This document shows, piece by piece, positions 9,078-16,216 of a DNA stretch of 64,000 nucleotides. The position numbers and the translations under genes are program-made. The notes below the pieces were generated by a model. The model made no database searches and had not been told where the DNA came from. It worked only from the letters and a program-made list of their open reading frames with translations. Each line of letters starts with the position of its first letter. Positions within the stretch are counted from its first letter, which is position 1. The stretch is taken from contig NZ_JALEGT010000055.1 of assembly GCF_022763305.1 (NCBI RefSeq), positions 1 through 64,000 on the forward strand, given 5' to 3'. This DNA comes from Marivita sp. Lineage in GTDB: Bacteria; Pseudomonadota; Alphaproteobacteria; Rhodobacterales; Rhodobacteraceae.

Positions 9078-9091
9078 GTGATCTGGATCAA
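9078..9091. promoter_or_regulatory. FnrL/FNR-like box in the cydD-rrf2 divergent promoter
   Basis: GTGATCTGGATCAA matches TTGAT-N4-ATCAA at nine of ten positions. It lies 57 bp from the cydD start and 53 bp from the Rrf2 start, so it could serve either promoter. Confidence 0.5.
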
Positions 9092-9099
9092 AGAAACTG

Positions 9100-9119
9100 G
9101 TATCCATGATGTGGAATAT
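9100..9119. promoter_or_regulatory. Candidate Rrf2 autoregulatory operator
   Basis: GTATCCATGATGTGGAATAT matches the cydA-distal element at 5711-5730 in 15 of 20 positions, keeping the ATC-N3-GATG core. It is 25 bp upstream of the Rrf2 start, where bound regulator would repress its own gene. Confidence 0.35.
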
Positions 9120-9143
9120 CGGTCGGAACGTGAAGGAAACGCG

Positions 9144-9620
9144 ATGCGTCTGACGACCCGAACCAATCTTGCCGCGCGCACCCTTATGTACTGTGCGGTC
9201 AATGACGAACAGCTTGTGCGCACATCGGACATTGCAGAGCGCTGCAATGCCTCAATCAATCATGTCGCGCGGGTTGTTCAGCAACTCCAGGCCGAGGGTT
9301 ATCTCGAGACTCTTCGTGGGCGCACCGGTGGCATCCGTCTTGCCAGACCCGCCAACCGCATTTCGATTGGCTCGGTGTTCCGCATATTCGAAACCGACAT
9401 CCCCTTTGCCGAATGCTTTGACGAAGTCCGCAACACGTGCCCATTGGCTGCAACCTGCCGCCTGCGCGGCTATGTCGTGCGGGCGCTGGAGGCGTTCTAT
9501 CACGAGCTGGACATGGTCACGCTCGAAGACCTTGTACGCGGCAATTGCGGGTTGATGGATTTACTTGCGATGCGCCCCGATATCTCTGCGTCCTGTTCGG
9601 GCCGCACCGCTTCCGCCTGA
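9144..9620 (+). CDS. Rrf2-family Fe-S regulator (NsrR-like)
   Basis: A 158-residue transcription factor. Residues 1-85 form the winged helix typical of Rrf2 proteins (start MRLTTRTNLAARTLMYCA). Three cysteines, Cys91, Cys99 and Cys105, can ligate an Fe-S cluster; in E. coli NsrR they are Cys91, Cys96 and Cys102, so the first gap is three residues longer here. The ATG at 9144 is chosen because GAAGGAAAC precedes it and the domain starts there. Placed divergently from cydDC, it probably represses cyd genes until nitric oxide, iron or oxygen status changes the cluster. NsrR is the best guess, but the ligand signal cannot be read from sequence. Confidence 0.8.
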   Translation: MRLTTRTNLAARTLMYCAVNDEQLVRTSDIAERCNASINHVARVVQQLQAEGYLETLRGRTGGIRLARPANRISIGSVFRIFETDIPFAECFDEVRNTCPLAATCRLRGYVVRALEAFYHELDMVTLEDLVRGNCGLMDLLAMRPDISASCSGRTASA

Positions 9621-9668
9621 CTGGTGTGCTCTTCCCTATCAGGCCGGGAAGAGCACAGCCCATGACAC

Positions 9669-10331
9669 TCAGAGCGACTTTGTCGAGAAATACCAATCCG
9701 TGGTTTCATACCCCTCGGACATGCGTGCCTCAGCGGCATTGGTCGTTTGCGGCGTCGGAACGATCACGTCCTGACCCGGTGTCCAGTTCTCGGGAGTCGC
9801 CACCTTGTGCGTGTCTGCAGTCTGCAGGGCTTGGATCAGGCGGTAGAATTCGTCAATCGAACGACCATTGGTCATCGGGTAATAGACCATCGCCCGCAGG
9901 ATTCCGTCGGGGTCGATGATGAAGGTCGCGCGCACCGCCTGTGTGTCGGACGCCCCAGGCTGGATCATGCCGTAGTCCTGCGCCACTTTCATGTCGAGGT
10001 CGGCGATGATCGGGAAGCCGATATCCACGCCAAAGCTGTCCTTGATCGACCGCACCCATGCGATATGCGCGTAGTGACTGTCGATGGACAGACCAAGCAA
10101 TTCGGTGTTCAGTTCGGCAAAGTCATCGGCGCGGCGAGCAAAGGCCATGAATTCGGTGGTGCAGACCGGAGTAAAGTCGGCCGGGTGCGAAAACAGGATG
10201 AGCCATTTGCCGCGATAATCTGCAAGCGATTTTCGACCATGGGTGGTCAGCGCATCAAAGGCCGGCGCGGGCTCGTTGAGGCGGGGCAGGGTAACCTGAG
10301 ACGGGGATGTGAATTCGGTGACAGCGTTCAT
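9669..10331 (-). CDS. 1-Cys peroxiredoxin (Prx6 type)
   Basis: A 220-residue thiol peroxidase that reduces hydrogen peroxide and organic peroxides. The peroxidatic Cys57 is in the motif PADFTPVCTTE. The C-terminal part has the Prx6-type stretch KVATPENWTPGQDVIVP, and the length matches Prx6 rather than AhpC. The ATG at 10331 is chosen because the fold begins there and GGAGAGACC precedes it. It is divergent from the OxyR-like gene, 110 bp apart, suggesting peroxide-dependent control by that regulator. Confidence 0.9.
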   Translation of the reverse strand: MNAVTEFTSPSQVTLPRLNEPAPAFDALTTHGRKSLADYRGKWLILFSHPADFTPVCTTEFMAFARRADDFAELNTELLGLSIDSHYAHIAWVRSIKDSFGVDIGFPIIADLDMKVAQDYGMIQPGASDTQAVRATFIIDPDGILRAMVYYPMTNGRSIDEFYRLIQALQTADTHKVATPENWTPGQDVIVPTPQTTNAAEARMSEGYETTDWYFSTKSL

Positions 10332-10441
10332 TGTGGTCTCTCCTGTGATGTGTCTGAGACCGAGATAGACACTCTGGATATATTCTGGAAATTGAATTAA
10401 ACGAGCCTGGTAATCGAAAATTACGATAGCCAAAGGACAGT

Positions 10442-11341
10442 ATGACAACGCTTCGCCAAATGCGGTTCCTTGTGGCCTTGGCTGACACGGAAAACTTCTC
10501 GCGCGCCGCAGAGGTTTGCAACGTCACACAATCGACCCTGTCGACGGGACTCAAAGAAATGGAGGCGCGTCTGGGTGTGAAAGTCGCCGAACGCAGCACC
10601 CATTCCGTACTGATGACCTCGATCGGGACCACCCTCGCAGAGCGCGCAAGAGAGATTCTGGCAAAAGTGACCGATTTCGAGGCCGCAGCACAGGCTGAAA
10701 CTTCGGCCGGCATGACGCAGCTCAGACTTGGTGTGATCCCGACGGTCGGTCCCTTTTTGCTTCCCCGCGCGCTGCCAAGACTGCGGGCGGCTTGGCCCGA
10801 GATGCAGATATACCTGCGCGAAGAATTGACAGAGTCGCTGTTGGCAGGTCTGACGGATGGGCGTTTGGACCTGATCCTGATCGCTTTACCACATGACTTG
10901 CCGCCGCAGGTGAAAACGATGCTGCTGTTCGAGGACGATTACAGCCTTGCGACGCCCCGGGCGCATCCGCTGGCCAATCTTTCGCGGGTCGAAGGGTCTG
11001 ATCTGGCCGGTCGTCGTCTGTTGCTGCTTGAGCGCGGTCACTGCCTGCAAAAACACGCGCTGTCGAGCGTGCCTGGCGTTACACTCGAAGAGGACACATC
11101 TTTTGCGGCCACCAGTTTGCCGACGCTGGTCTCGATGGTCGAGGAAGGTATCGGGGTCACCCTATTGCCAAACCTGGCAATTGATGCAGGTCTGACGGCC
11201 GGACATGATTTGCATCTGTCGCAGCTCGAAGGCGCAACCCCGCGCCGGATCGTGTTGGCATGGCGCCAGAGTAGTGCTCAGACAGATATTTTTCGAAAGT
11301 TTGGTGAAATCTTGCTTCAATCAAGAGCTCCGTCTGCTTGA
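10442..11341 (+). CDS. OxyR-like LysR regulator lacking the resolving cysteine
   Basis: A 299-residue LysR-family protein with an N-terminal helix-turn-helix (residues ~3-60) and a periplasmic-binding-type effector domain. The effector segment LLLLERGHCLQKHAL matches the OxyR region around the peroxide-sensing cysteine, here Cys201. The partner cysteine (nine residues later in E. coli OxyR) is Val210, and the only other cysteine is Cys26 in the DNA-binding domain. AAAGGAC precedes the ATG. Divergence from the peroxiredoxin gene supports an OxyR role, but disulfide sensing as in E. coli cannot operate here. Confidence 0.85.
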   Translation: MTTLRQMRFLVALADTENFSRAAEVCNVTQSTLSTGLKEMEARLGVKVAERSTHSVLMTSIGTTLAERAREILAKVTDFEAAAQAETSAGMTQLRLGVIPTVGPFLLPRALPRLRAAWPEMQIYLREELTESLLAGLTDGRLDLILIALPHDLPPQVKTMLLFEDDYSLATPRAHPLANLSRVEGSDLAGRRLLLLERGHCLQKHALSSVPGVTLEEDTSFAATSLPTLVSMVEEGIGVTLLPNLAIDAGLTAGHDLHLSQLEGATPRRIVLAWRQSSAQTDIFRKFGEILLQSRAPSA

Positions 11342-11768
11342 GTATTCAGCGCGACCTGCGGCTTATTGGGCAAAAACAAACGCAAGAAATTAGTCTGTTG
11401 TCATGTTGATTTATCGCTCAACGCCAGCTTTTCCATCCTGCCACTTGTCTACAGTAAGACGCAGCGAACTTCCGCTACCCGCCGACTCCGTTGAATGCTG
11501 CACGCAACGCGGAGGTTTGAGAAACGCTTGTTCATTTATCGTCGCTGGTCACAGCAATGTCTGCTCGTCGGATCGTATTGGCGGTGAGAATGTTTCAGCA
11601 GTGGGTCGCGAAAAGATTGAGTTTTGGGGTTGGTGTCAGCTTTGGACCCACCCAAACACCGCCAATTGCCTGTCTTTGCACAGGGCAGGGTGGCGGTACG
11701 TCCTTCTTGTGCGTATGGTGTCCACAGTGGTCAGTCCCAAGCGACTGCGGACCCTTGGAGATTGCTGA
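11342..11768. other. 427-bp gene-free stretch
   Basis: No coding region with a plausible start or family resemblance is visible on either strand; the open frames up to 138 codons run into dusA in the wrong frame. No tRNA or terminator hairpin with a U-tract is apparent. It separates oxyR from dusA and should contain the dusA promoter. A decayed gene is possible. Confidence 0.4.
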
Positions 11769-12776
11769 ATGCCTTTGAACGCAGCCACCGCGGCCGCGCG
11801 CCTATCCTGTGCGCCGATGATGGACTGGACCGACCGTCACTGTCGGTTCTTCCACCGGCAGATCAGTCGTCGGGCGTTGCTCTATACCGAGATGGTGACG
11901 GCGCCCGCTCTTGTGCGGGGCGGGGCGGTGCACTTGCTGGCTTACAGTCCCGAGGAGCATCCCGTGGCCTTGCAGCTGGGCGGGTCGGATCCGCAGGAGC
12001 TGGCCGAGGCGGCACGGCTGGGGGCCGCGGCGGGGTATGACGAGATCAATCTCAATGTCGGCTGTCCGTCCGACCGCGTGCAATCGGGGACGTTCGGCGC
12101 GGTGTTGATGAAGACACCTGCCTTGGTGGCGGACTGCGTTGCGGCGATGAAGGCGGTTGTCGATGTGCCGGTGACGGTGAAATGCCGGATCGGAGTCGAT
12201 GATCAGGATCCGGAGGTCGTTCTGCCCGACTTCATCATGCGGGTGCGGGATGCCGGCTGCGACTACCTCATCGTGCATGCGCGCAAGGCCTGGCTGCAGG
12301 GGCTGTCGCCCAAGGAGAACCGGGACATCCCACCGTTGGATTACGATCTGGTCGTCCGGATGGCCGAGCGCTTTCCGGAGCTTCCGATGTCCATCAATGG
12401 CGGGATTGAAACCCTGGACGAGGCTGCCGCCCTGATTGAACGCGGCCTTGCCGGATCGATGATCGGACGCGCCGCCTATCATCGGCCATGGGACGTGCTG
12501 TCGGAGGTGGATGCGCAGCTTTTCGGTGCAGAGCCTGCGGCTGGCTCGCGCGCCGAGGTCATCGATGCCATGCGGCCCTATATCGAGGCGCATCTGGATG
12601 CGGGCGGCCGCCTCCATCAGATCACGCGGCACATGCTGGGGCTTTTTGCCGGTCAGCCGGGGGCGCGCATCTGGCGGCGTGTGCTTTCGGAAAAGGCGAA
12701 CCGGCCGGGCGCGGGCGTAATGCTGCTGGATGAGGCGCTCGAACGGATGCAGCAGCCCGACAGGCTTGCGGGCTGA
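11769..12776 (+). CDS. dusA: tRNA-dihydrouridine(20/20a) synthase DusA
   Basis: A 335-residue FMN-dependent enzyme reducing uridine to dihydrouridine in the tRNA D-loop. It starts near the family motif CAPMMDWTDRHCRFFHR and carries the catalytic cysteine in NVGCPSDRVQSGTFGAVLM. The substrate and FMN motifs MKAVVDVPVTVKCRIGVDD and SINGGIETLDEA follow. The motif set and length are those of DusA rather than DusB or DusC. The next gene starts four nucleotides after its stop, so they are probably coupled. Confidence 0.95.
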   Translation: MPLNAATAAARLSCAPMMDWTDRHCRFFHRQISRRALLYTEMVTAPALVRGGAVHLLAYSPEEHPVALQLGGSDPQELAEAARLGAAAGYDEINLNVGCPSDRVQSGTFGAVLMKTPALVADCVAAMKAVVDVPVTVKCRIGVDDQDPEVVLPDFIMRVRDAGCDYLIVHARKAWLQGLSPKENRDIPPLDYDLVVRMAERFPELPMSINGGIETLDEAAALIERGLAGSMIGRAAYHRPWDVLSEVDAQLFGAEPAAGSRAEVIDAMRPYIEAHLDAGGRLHQITRHMLGLFAGQPGARIWRRVLSEKANRPGAGVMLLDEALERMQQPDRLAG

Positions 12777-12780
12777 GGCG

Positions 12781-13557
12781 ATGGTGTCCGACTGGCCTGA
12801 CTGCGGCTTTTTCCGGTTTCCCTGGCACGCCGAGACGTTTCGCTGGGCGCAGGCGGCGCGGCATGTGGCGCGTCGGGTGGTGCGCGATCCGGACATGATC
12901 GCACGCTGGCTGCAATGTGACGGCACGTGGTTTGTGGGGGTCGATGCGCTGCCGTCGGACAAGGATGGCGCGGTTGGGTCCGTGCCGCTGGCCGGGCCTG
13001 CCGCTGACCGGATCGGTCCACGGCAGGATCTGCACCCGGCACAGCTCTCGGTGACATATCCCGGGTATCCGCGTCCGCGCGCGGGCGAAAGTCCCGCAGC
13101 CTTTCGGTTCCGGCTCAACCGGGATGCCGCGCATATGGACGGTGTTCTGGCCGAAGGTACGCCGAAACGGCGCTTTCTGCGGGAACGGCACGATTGGATT
13201 CTGGGCCTTCCACTGACGGAAACGTCAGAGGGGGCCAGTCCGCTCGTCGTCTGGGCGGGCAGCCACCAGATCCTGCAGCAGGCGCTGATCAACGCGCTCG
13301 GCGAGAGCCCCGAAGACAGTTGGCCGGAGATCGACATCACCGAGGTTTATCAGGCTGCGCGTGCCCGGTGTTTCGAGGACTGTCCGCGCATTCCGCTCTT
13401 TACACGTCCGGGCGAGGCGGTTTTACTCAATCCGTTCCTGCTGCATGGCGTGTCGCGCTGGCAAGCCGGAGCAACCGCCTCGGAGGAGGGCAGGATGGTC
13501 GCCTATCTGCGACCGGAATCACGTGAATCAGGGCAGGTGTGGATAAGGCAAAAATAA
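12781..13557 (+). CDS. PhyH-like Fe(II)/2-oxoglutarate dioxygenase (putative)
   Basis: A 258-residue protein of unknown substrate. The 2-oxoglutarate oxygenase facial triad is visible as His118-x-Asp120 (RDAAHMDG) and His222 (GEAVLLNPFLLHGVSRW), with a downstream arginine (GRMVAYLRPE) that would bind 2-oxoglutarate. This arrangement resembles phytanoyl-CoA dioxygenase-like proteins. The ATG at 12781 is used because it lies just behind the dusA stop; the longer frame runs into dusA. Coupling to dusA hints at a linked function, but GC-rich gene packing could explain it too. Confidence 0.65.
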   Translation: MVSDWPDCGFFRFPWHAETFRWAQAARHVARRVVRDPDMIARWLQCDGTWFVGVDALPSDKDGAVGSVPLAGPAADRIGPRQDLHPAQLSVTYPGYPRPRAGESPAAFRFRLNRDAAHMDGVLAEGTPKRRFLRERHDWILGLPLTETSEGASPLVVWAGSHQILQQALINALGESPEDSWPEIDITEVYQAARARCFEDCPRIPLFTRPGEAVLLNPFLLHGVSRWQAGATASEEGRMVAYLRPESRESGQVWIRQK

Positions 13558-13577
13558 GGCACCGCCACATTCCACAG

Positions 13578-13597
13578 CGGCATTGTTGACAATGCCG
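13578..13597. repeat. 20-bp near-palindrome in the intergenic region
   Basis: CGGCATTGTTGACAATGCCG is a perfect inverted repeat with a 2-bp centre, 20 bp after the stop of the PhyH-like gene. No U-tract follows, so it may be an operator rather than a terminator for the downstream RTX gene. Confidence 0.35.
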
Positions 13598-13722
13598 GGT
13601 CGGATTTTTCAACTGTTTCGCAATCCCTAACAATATCTCTCAAATTGTCGATTTTATTATGGGGGATGGACCGCTCGGGCGTAAGTTGAACGTCAATCGG
13701 TAATCTTGGGATTAACGTTCAC

Positions 13723-14832
13723 ATGGAATATGCAGCACTCTTGGCGCTCACTTTGATCGGTCTGACAGCAGGACTGTTCGTGGATTCGGGCGATGACGAC
13801 GACGATACGGACACGCCGACCGAAGGCGGTGGCGGCACGGATGGTGGCGGTACCGACGGCGGTGGTACGGATGGCGGCGGCACGGACGGTGGCGGCACGG
13901 ATGGCGGCTCGGACGGGATCTTCACGTCCGATGGCGTGACCTTCGGCACCGAGTCCGGCGATGTGATCACCGCTGCCGAGGGCGGCGACACCGTGGTGGG
14001 TGCGGGTGGTGACGACCAGATCACCGGCAACTCCGGTGACAATATCCTCGATGGGCAGATCGGTGACGACAGCGTCTTCGGCGGTGGCGGTGACGATCAG
14101 GTCTTCGGCAGCGAAGGCAACGACTCGCTGGTGGGCAATTCGGGTGATGACCTTGTTGCCGGCGGCACCGGGAATGACATCCTGTCTGGCGGACTGGGCA
14201 ATGACACCATGTTCGGCGATGCGGGCGATGACCTGCTCGATGGTCAGGAAGACAACGACGAGCTGGTCGGCGGCGCAGGCAATGACACCATGTTCGGTGG
14301 CCCAGGCGCCGACACCCTTTTCGGCGGTGACGGCAATGACAGCATCATGGATGGCGACGGCGACGATTCGCTGGTCGGTGGCGCTGGTGCGGACACGCTT
14401 GATGGTGGCGCCGGGGATGACCAGATTTTCGGCATCTGGGACGGCAATGATGACCAGATCACCAACGCGCCCGACCTTCTTGATCCCGATGTGCTTCTGG
14501 GGGGCGAAGGCAACGATGATGTCCATCTCGGCAGCGGTGACGTGGCCTTTGGTGAGGAAGGGGACGACATCTTCTACACCGGCACCTGGGTCGATCCGGA
14601 CAATGCGCCGATGATCATGGACCTTGATCCGGATGAAGTTGTGATCCTTTCCGTGCCGGTCGGAGCCTCCGCAAGCGGGTCGGTCACGATCGAGACGGAC
14701 GCATCCAGCGGTGACAGCCTTGTGCAGTTCAACGGACAAACCGTGGCCATGGTCTCGTCCGCTGTCGGACCTGTCTCTCTCGACCAGATCCTTGTCGTGG
14801 AAAGCACCAGCATCGCTCAGGCATCAGCTTGA
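13723..14832 (+). CDS. RTX (hemolysin-type calcium-binding repeat) protein
   Basis: A 369-residue acidic protein. An N-terminal hydrophobic helix (residues ~2-19, EYAALLALTLIGLTAGLFV) is followed by an acidic stretch and five to six copies of GGGTDGG. Residues ~65-250 are glycine- and aspartate-rich nonapeptides of the GGxGxDxhx type, which fold into a calcium-binding beta roll. The C-terminal ~100 residues form a non-repeat domain ending in QASA. RTX proteins are usually exported by type I secretion, but no transporter genes are near and the N-terminal helix is unusual for a type I substrate, so it may be membrane anchored. Calcium binding is likely; the function is unknown. Confidence 0.85.
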   Translation: MEYAALLALTLIGLTAGLFVDSGDDDDDTDTPTEGGGGTDGGGTDGGGTDGGGTDGGGTDGGSDGIFTSDGVTFGTESGDVITAAEGGDTVVGAGGDDQITGNSGDNILDGQIGDDSVFGGGGDDQVFGSEGNDSLVGNSGDDLVAGGTGNDILSGGLGNDTMFGDAGDDLLDGQEDNDELVGGAGNDTMFGGPGADTLFGGDGNDSIMDGDGDDSLVGGAGADTLDGGAGDDQIFGIWDGNDDQITNAPDLLDPDVLLGGEGNDDVHLGSGDVAFGEEGDDIFYTGTWVDPDNAPMIMDLDPDEVVILSVPVGASASGSVTIETDASSGDSLVQFNGQTVAMVSSAVGPVSLDQILVVESTSIAQASA

Positions 14833-14932
14833 GACACCTGATCTTCTCCCGCGCCGGATACCGTGATTTTCCTTTGGCGCGGGAACATGATAACCCACTC
14901 CGCAGAGTAAGCGGTACCTAAAGAAAAAAGAC

Positions 14933-15409
14933 ATGAGACTTGCCCTGCTGATTTTTGCCTTGATCGCCACGCCCGCGCTGGCGCGCGATCTGCCACCAGC
15001 ACCTCCCACCTACGAACAGCCGACCTTCGAGCGTCCGACGACTCCCACGACCCCTCCGACGACGCCGCCGACAACACCGACTCCGCAACAACCGGATGAT
15101 CCGGACGAGCCGCAAGAGCCGCGCGTGGTGAAGGCCGTCCCGAAACCGGCGCCGGTCTCCTGTCCCAAGGTGAAATGCGTGACCGACGAAAACGGTCATC
15201 GCCGTGCGATGTTCACCGCGGATGTGCAGCCGGACATGTATTACCTCGGTCGCAATTTCTGCGCCACCGCTCCAAAGGATGTCGAAGTGACGGCCTGTTG
15301 TCTGGCCAAACCCGACAACACCTACCAGATTCTCTACAACGTTCAGGTGAGCAAGAAGGCGCATTGGAAAGCGAAACAGTTCTGCACCTGCGTGCTGGAA
15401 CTGGACTGA
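14933..15409 (+). CDS. Secreted Pro/Thr-rich, cysteine-rich protein
   Basis: A 158-residue protein of unknown function. It has a signal peptide (MRLALLIFALIATPALA), a linker at residues ~20-65 dominated by Pro and Thr (PTTPTTPPTTPPTTPTP), and a compact C-terminal domain with seven cysteines, including a CC pair and a final FCTC. An odd cysteine count suggests one free thiol or an intermolecular disulfide. A strong terminator 31 bp downstream closes the unit. I do not recognise the domain. Confidence 0.75.
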   Translation: MRLALLIFALIATPALARDLPPAPPTYEQPTFERPTTPTTPPTTPPTTPTPQQPDDPDEPQEPRVVKAVPKPAPVSCPKVKCVTDENGHRRAMFTADVQPDMYYLGRNFCATAPKDVEVTACCLAKPDNTYQILYNVQVSKKAHWKAKQFCTCVLELD

Positions 15410-15440
15410 ACCGGATTAAACCTTCGACGATCGCAAGCTT

Positions 15441-15465
15441 CCGGGGCCAGTGGCCCCGGTTTTTT
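15441..15465 (+). terminator. Rho-independent terminator after the Cys-rich protein
   Basis: CCGGGGCC pairs with GGCCCCGG around AGT and is followed by TTTTTT. Confidence 0.9.
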
Positions 15466-15490
15466 GTTCACAGGTTCGAAAACAGACGGA

Positions 15491-15727
15491 TCAGCGTTTG
15501 AGCCGAGCGGCGCGGCCACCACGGCGCTTGGTCAGTTGGCCTGCACGGGAGGGCAGCTCTGCCATGACCTCACGGCGCGCCTCGGGCGTCATTTTCGACC
15601 AGGCCCCGATTTCGTCGATGGTGCGCAGGCACCCGGTGCACAGGCGGCTCTCGGGATGCACGACACAGATCTTCACACAGGGGCTTTCGATCTCGTCGCG
15701 GCTCCAGATGTCGTCTTTCATGGGCAC
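15491..15727 (-). CDS. DUF1289 domain protein
   Basis: A 78-residue protein with four cysteines arranged C-x3-C (SPCVKIC) and C-x2-C (LCTGCLRT), typical of the DUF1289 family, followed by EIGAWSKMTPEAR, another family hallmark. It probably binds a metal. The C terminus is strongly basic (TKRRGGRAARLKR). It starts eight bases after the ruvX stop, so it is likely cotranscribed with ruvX and ccmI. Function is unknown. Confidence 0.88.
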   Translation of the reverse strand: MPMKDDIWSRDEIESPCVKICVVHPESRLCTGCLRTIDEIGAWSKMTPEARREVMAELPSRAGQLTKRRGGRAARLKR

Positions 15728-15735
15728 GGGTTCCT

Positions 15736-16212
15736 TTATCGCGCGGCTTCGATGTGGCGCAGCCGGTCCAGCGCCCCTTGCAGGATATAGCTGGCCGCAA
15801 CATGGTCGATCACCTCTGCGCGACGTTTTCGGGTCGTATCCGCCTCAAGCAGTGCTCTTTCTGCCGCAACCGTCGACAGGCGTTCGTCCCAGAAGGTGAT
15901 CGGGCGATCCCAGAGCGCTGCGAAATTCCGCGCAAAGGCGCGGGTTGATTGGCAGCGCGGTCCCTCGGTCCCGTCCATGTTGCGCGGCAATCCAAGAACC
16001 AGCCCGGCGATGTCGCGCTTTGTCAGAATCGCCAGCAGCGCCTCGGCATCGACACCGAATTTCTTGCGTTTGATCGTCTCCAGCGGGGTGGCCACGCTGC
16101 GCAGCCCATCTGAAACCGCAACCCCGATGGTCTTGGTACCAAGATCCAGCCCTGCAATCGCGCGCATCGGCGGCAGCCCGGCGGCGAAGTCGGAGATCTC
16201 GTCGTAGATCAA
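15736..16212 (-). CDS. ruvX: Holliday-junction resolvase-like RuvX (YqgF)
   Basis: A 158-residue RNase H-fold protein; in E. coli the homologue acts in 16S rRNA 5' end maturation. Motifs [41 protein letters not shown] and [11 protein letters not shown] carry the acidic catalytic residues. I place the start at the TTG at 16212 (LIYDEISDF...), four bases after the ccmI stop and behind TAAGG, because the N-terminal segment [14 protein letters not shown] looks like that of other Rhodobacteraceae RuvX proteins. An ATG start at 16167 would remove 15 residues. Confidence 0.88.
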   Translation of the reverse strand: MIYDEISDFAAGLPPMRAIAGLDLGTKTIGVAVSDGLRSVATPLETIKRKKFGVDAEALLAILTKRDIAGLVLGLPRNMDGTEGPRCQSTRAFARNFAALWDRPITFWDERLSTVAAERALLEADTTRKRRAEVIDHVAASYILQGALDRLRHIEAAR

Positions 16213-16216
16213 GACC

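Noticed and set aside
11403-11768. Small frames in the oxyR-dusA gap
   Set aside because: No ribosome site or recognisable domain, and one merely enters dusA out of frame.
13693-14739. 348-codon minus-strand frame with regular Val/Ile-rich repeats
   Set aside because: Antisense of the RTX repeats; the periodic look is inherited from the glycine-aspartate repeats on the other strand.
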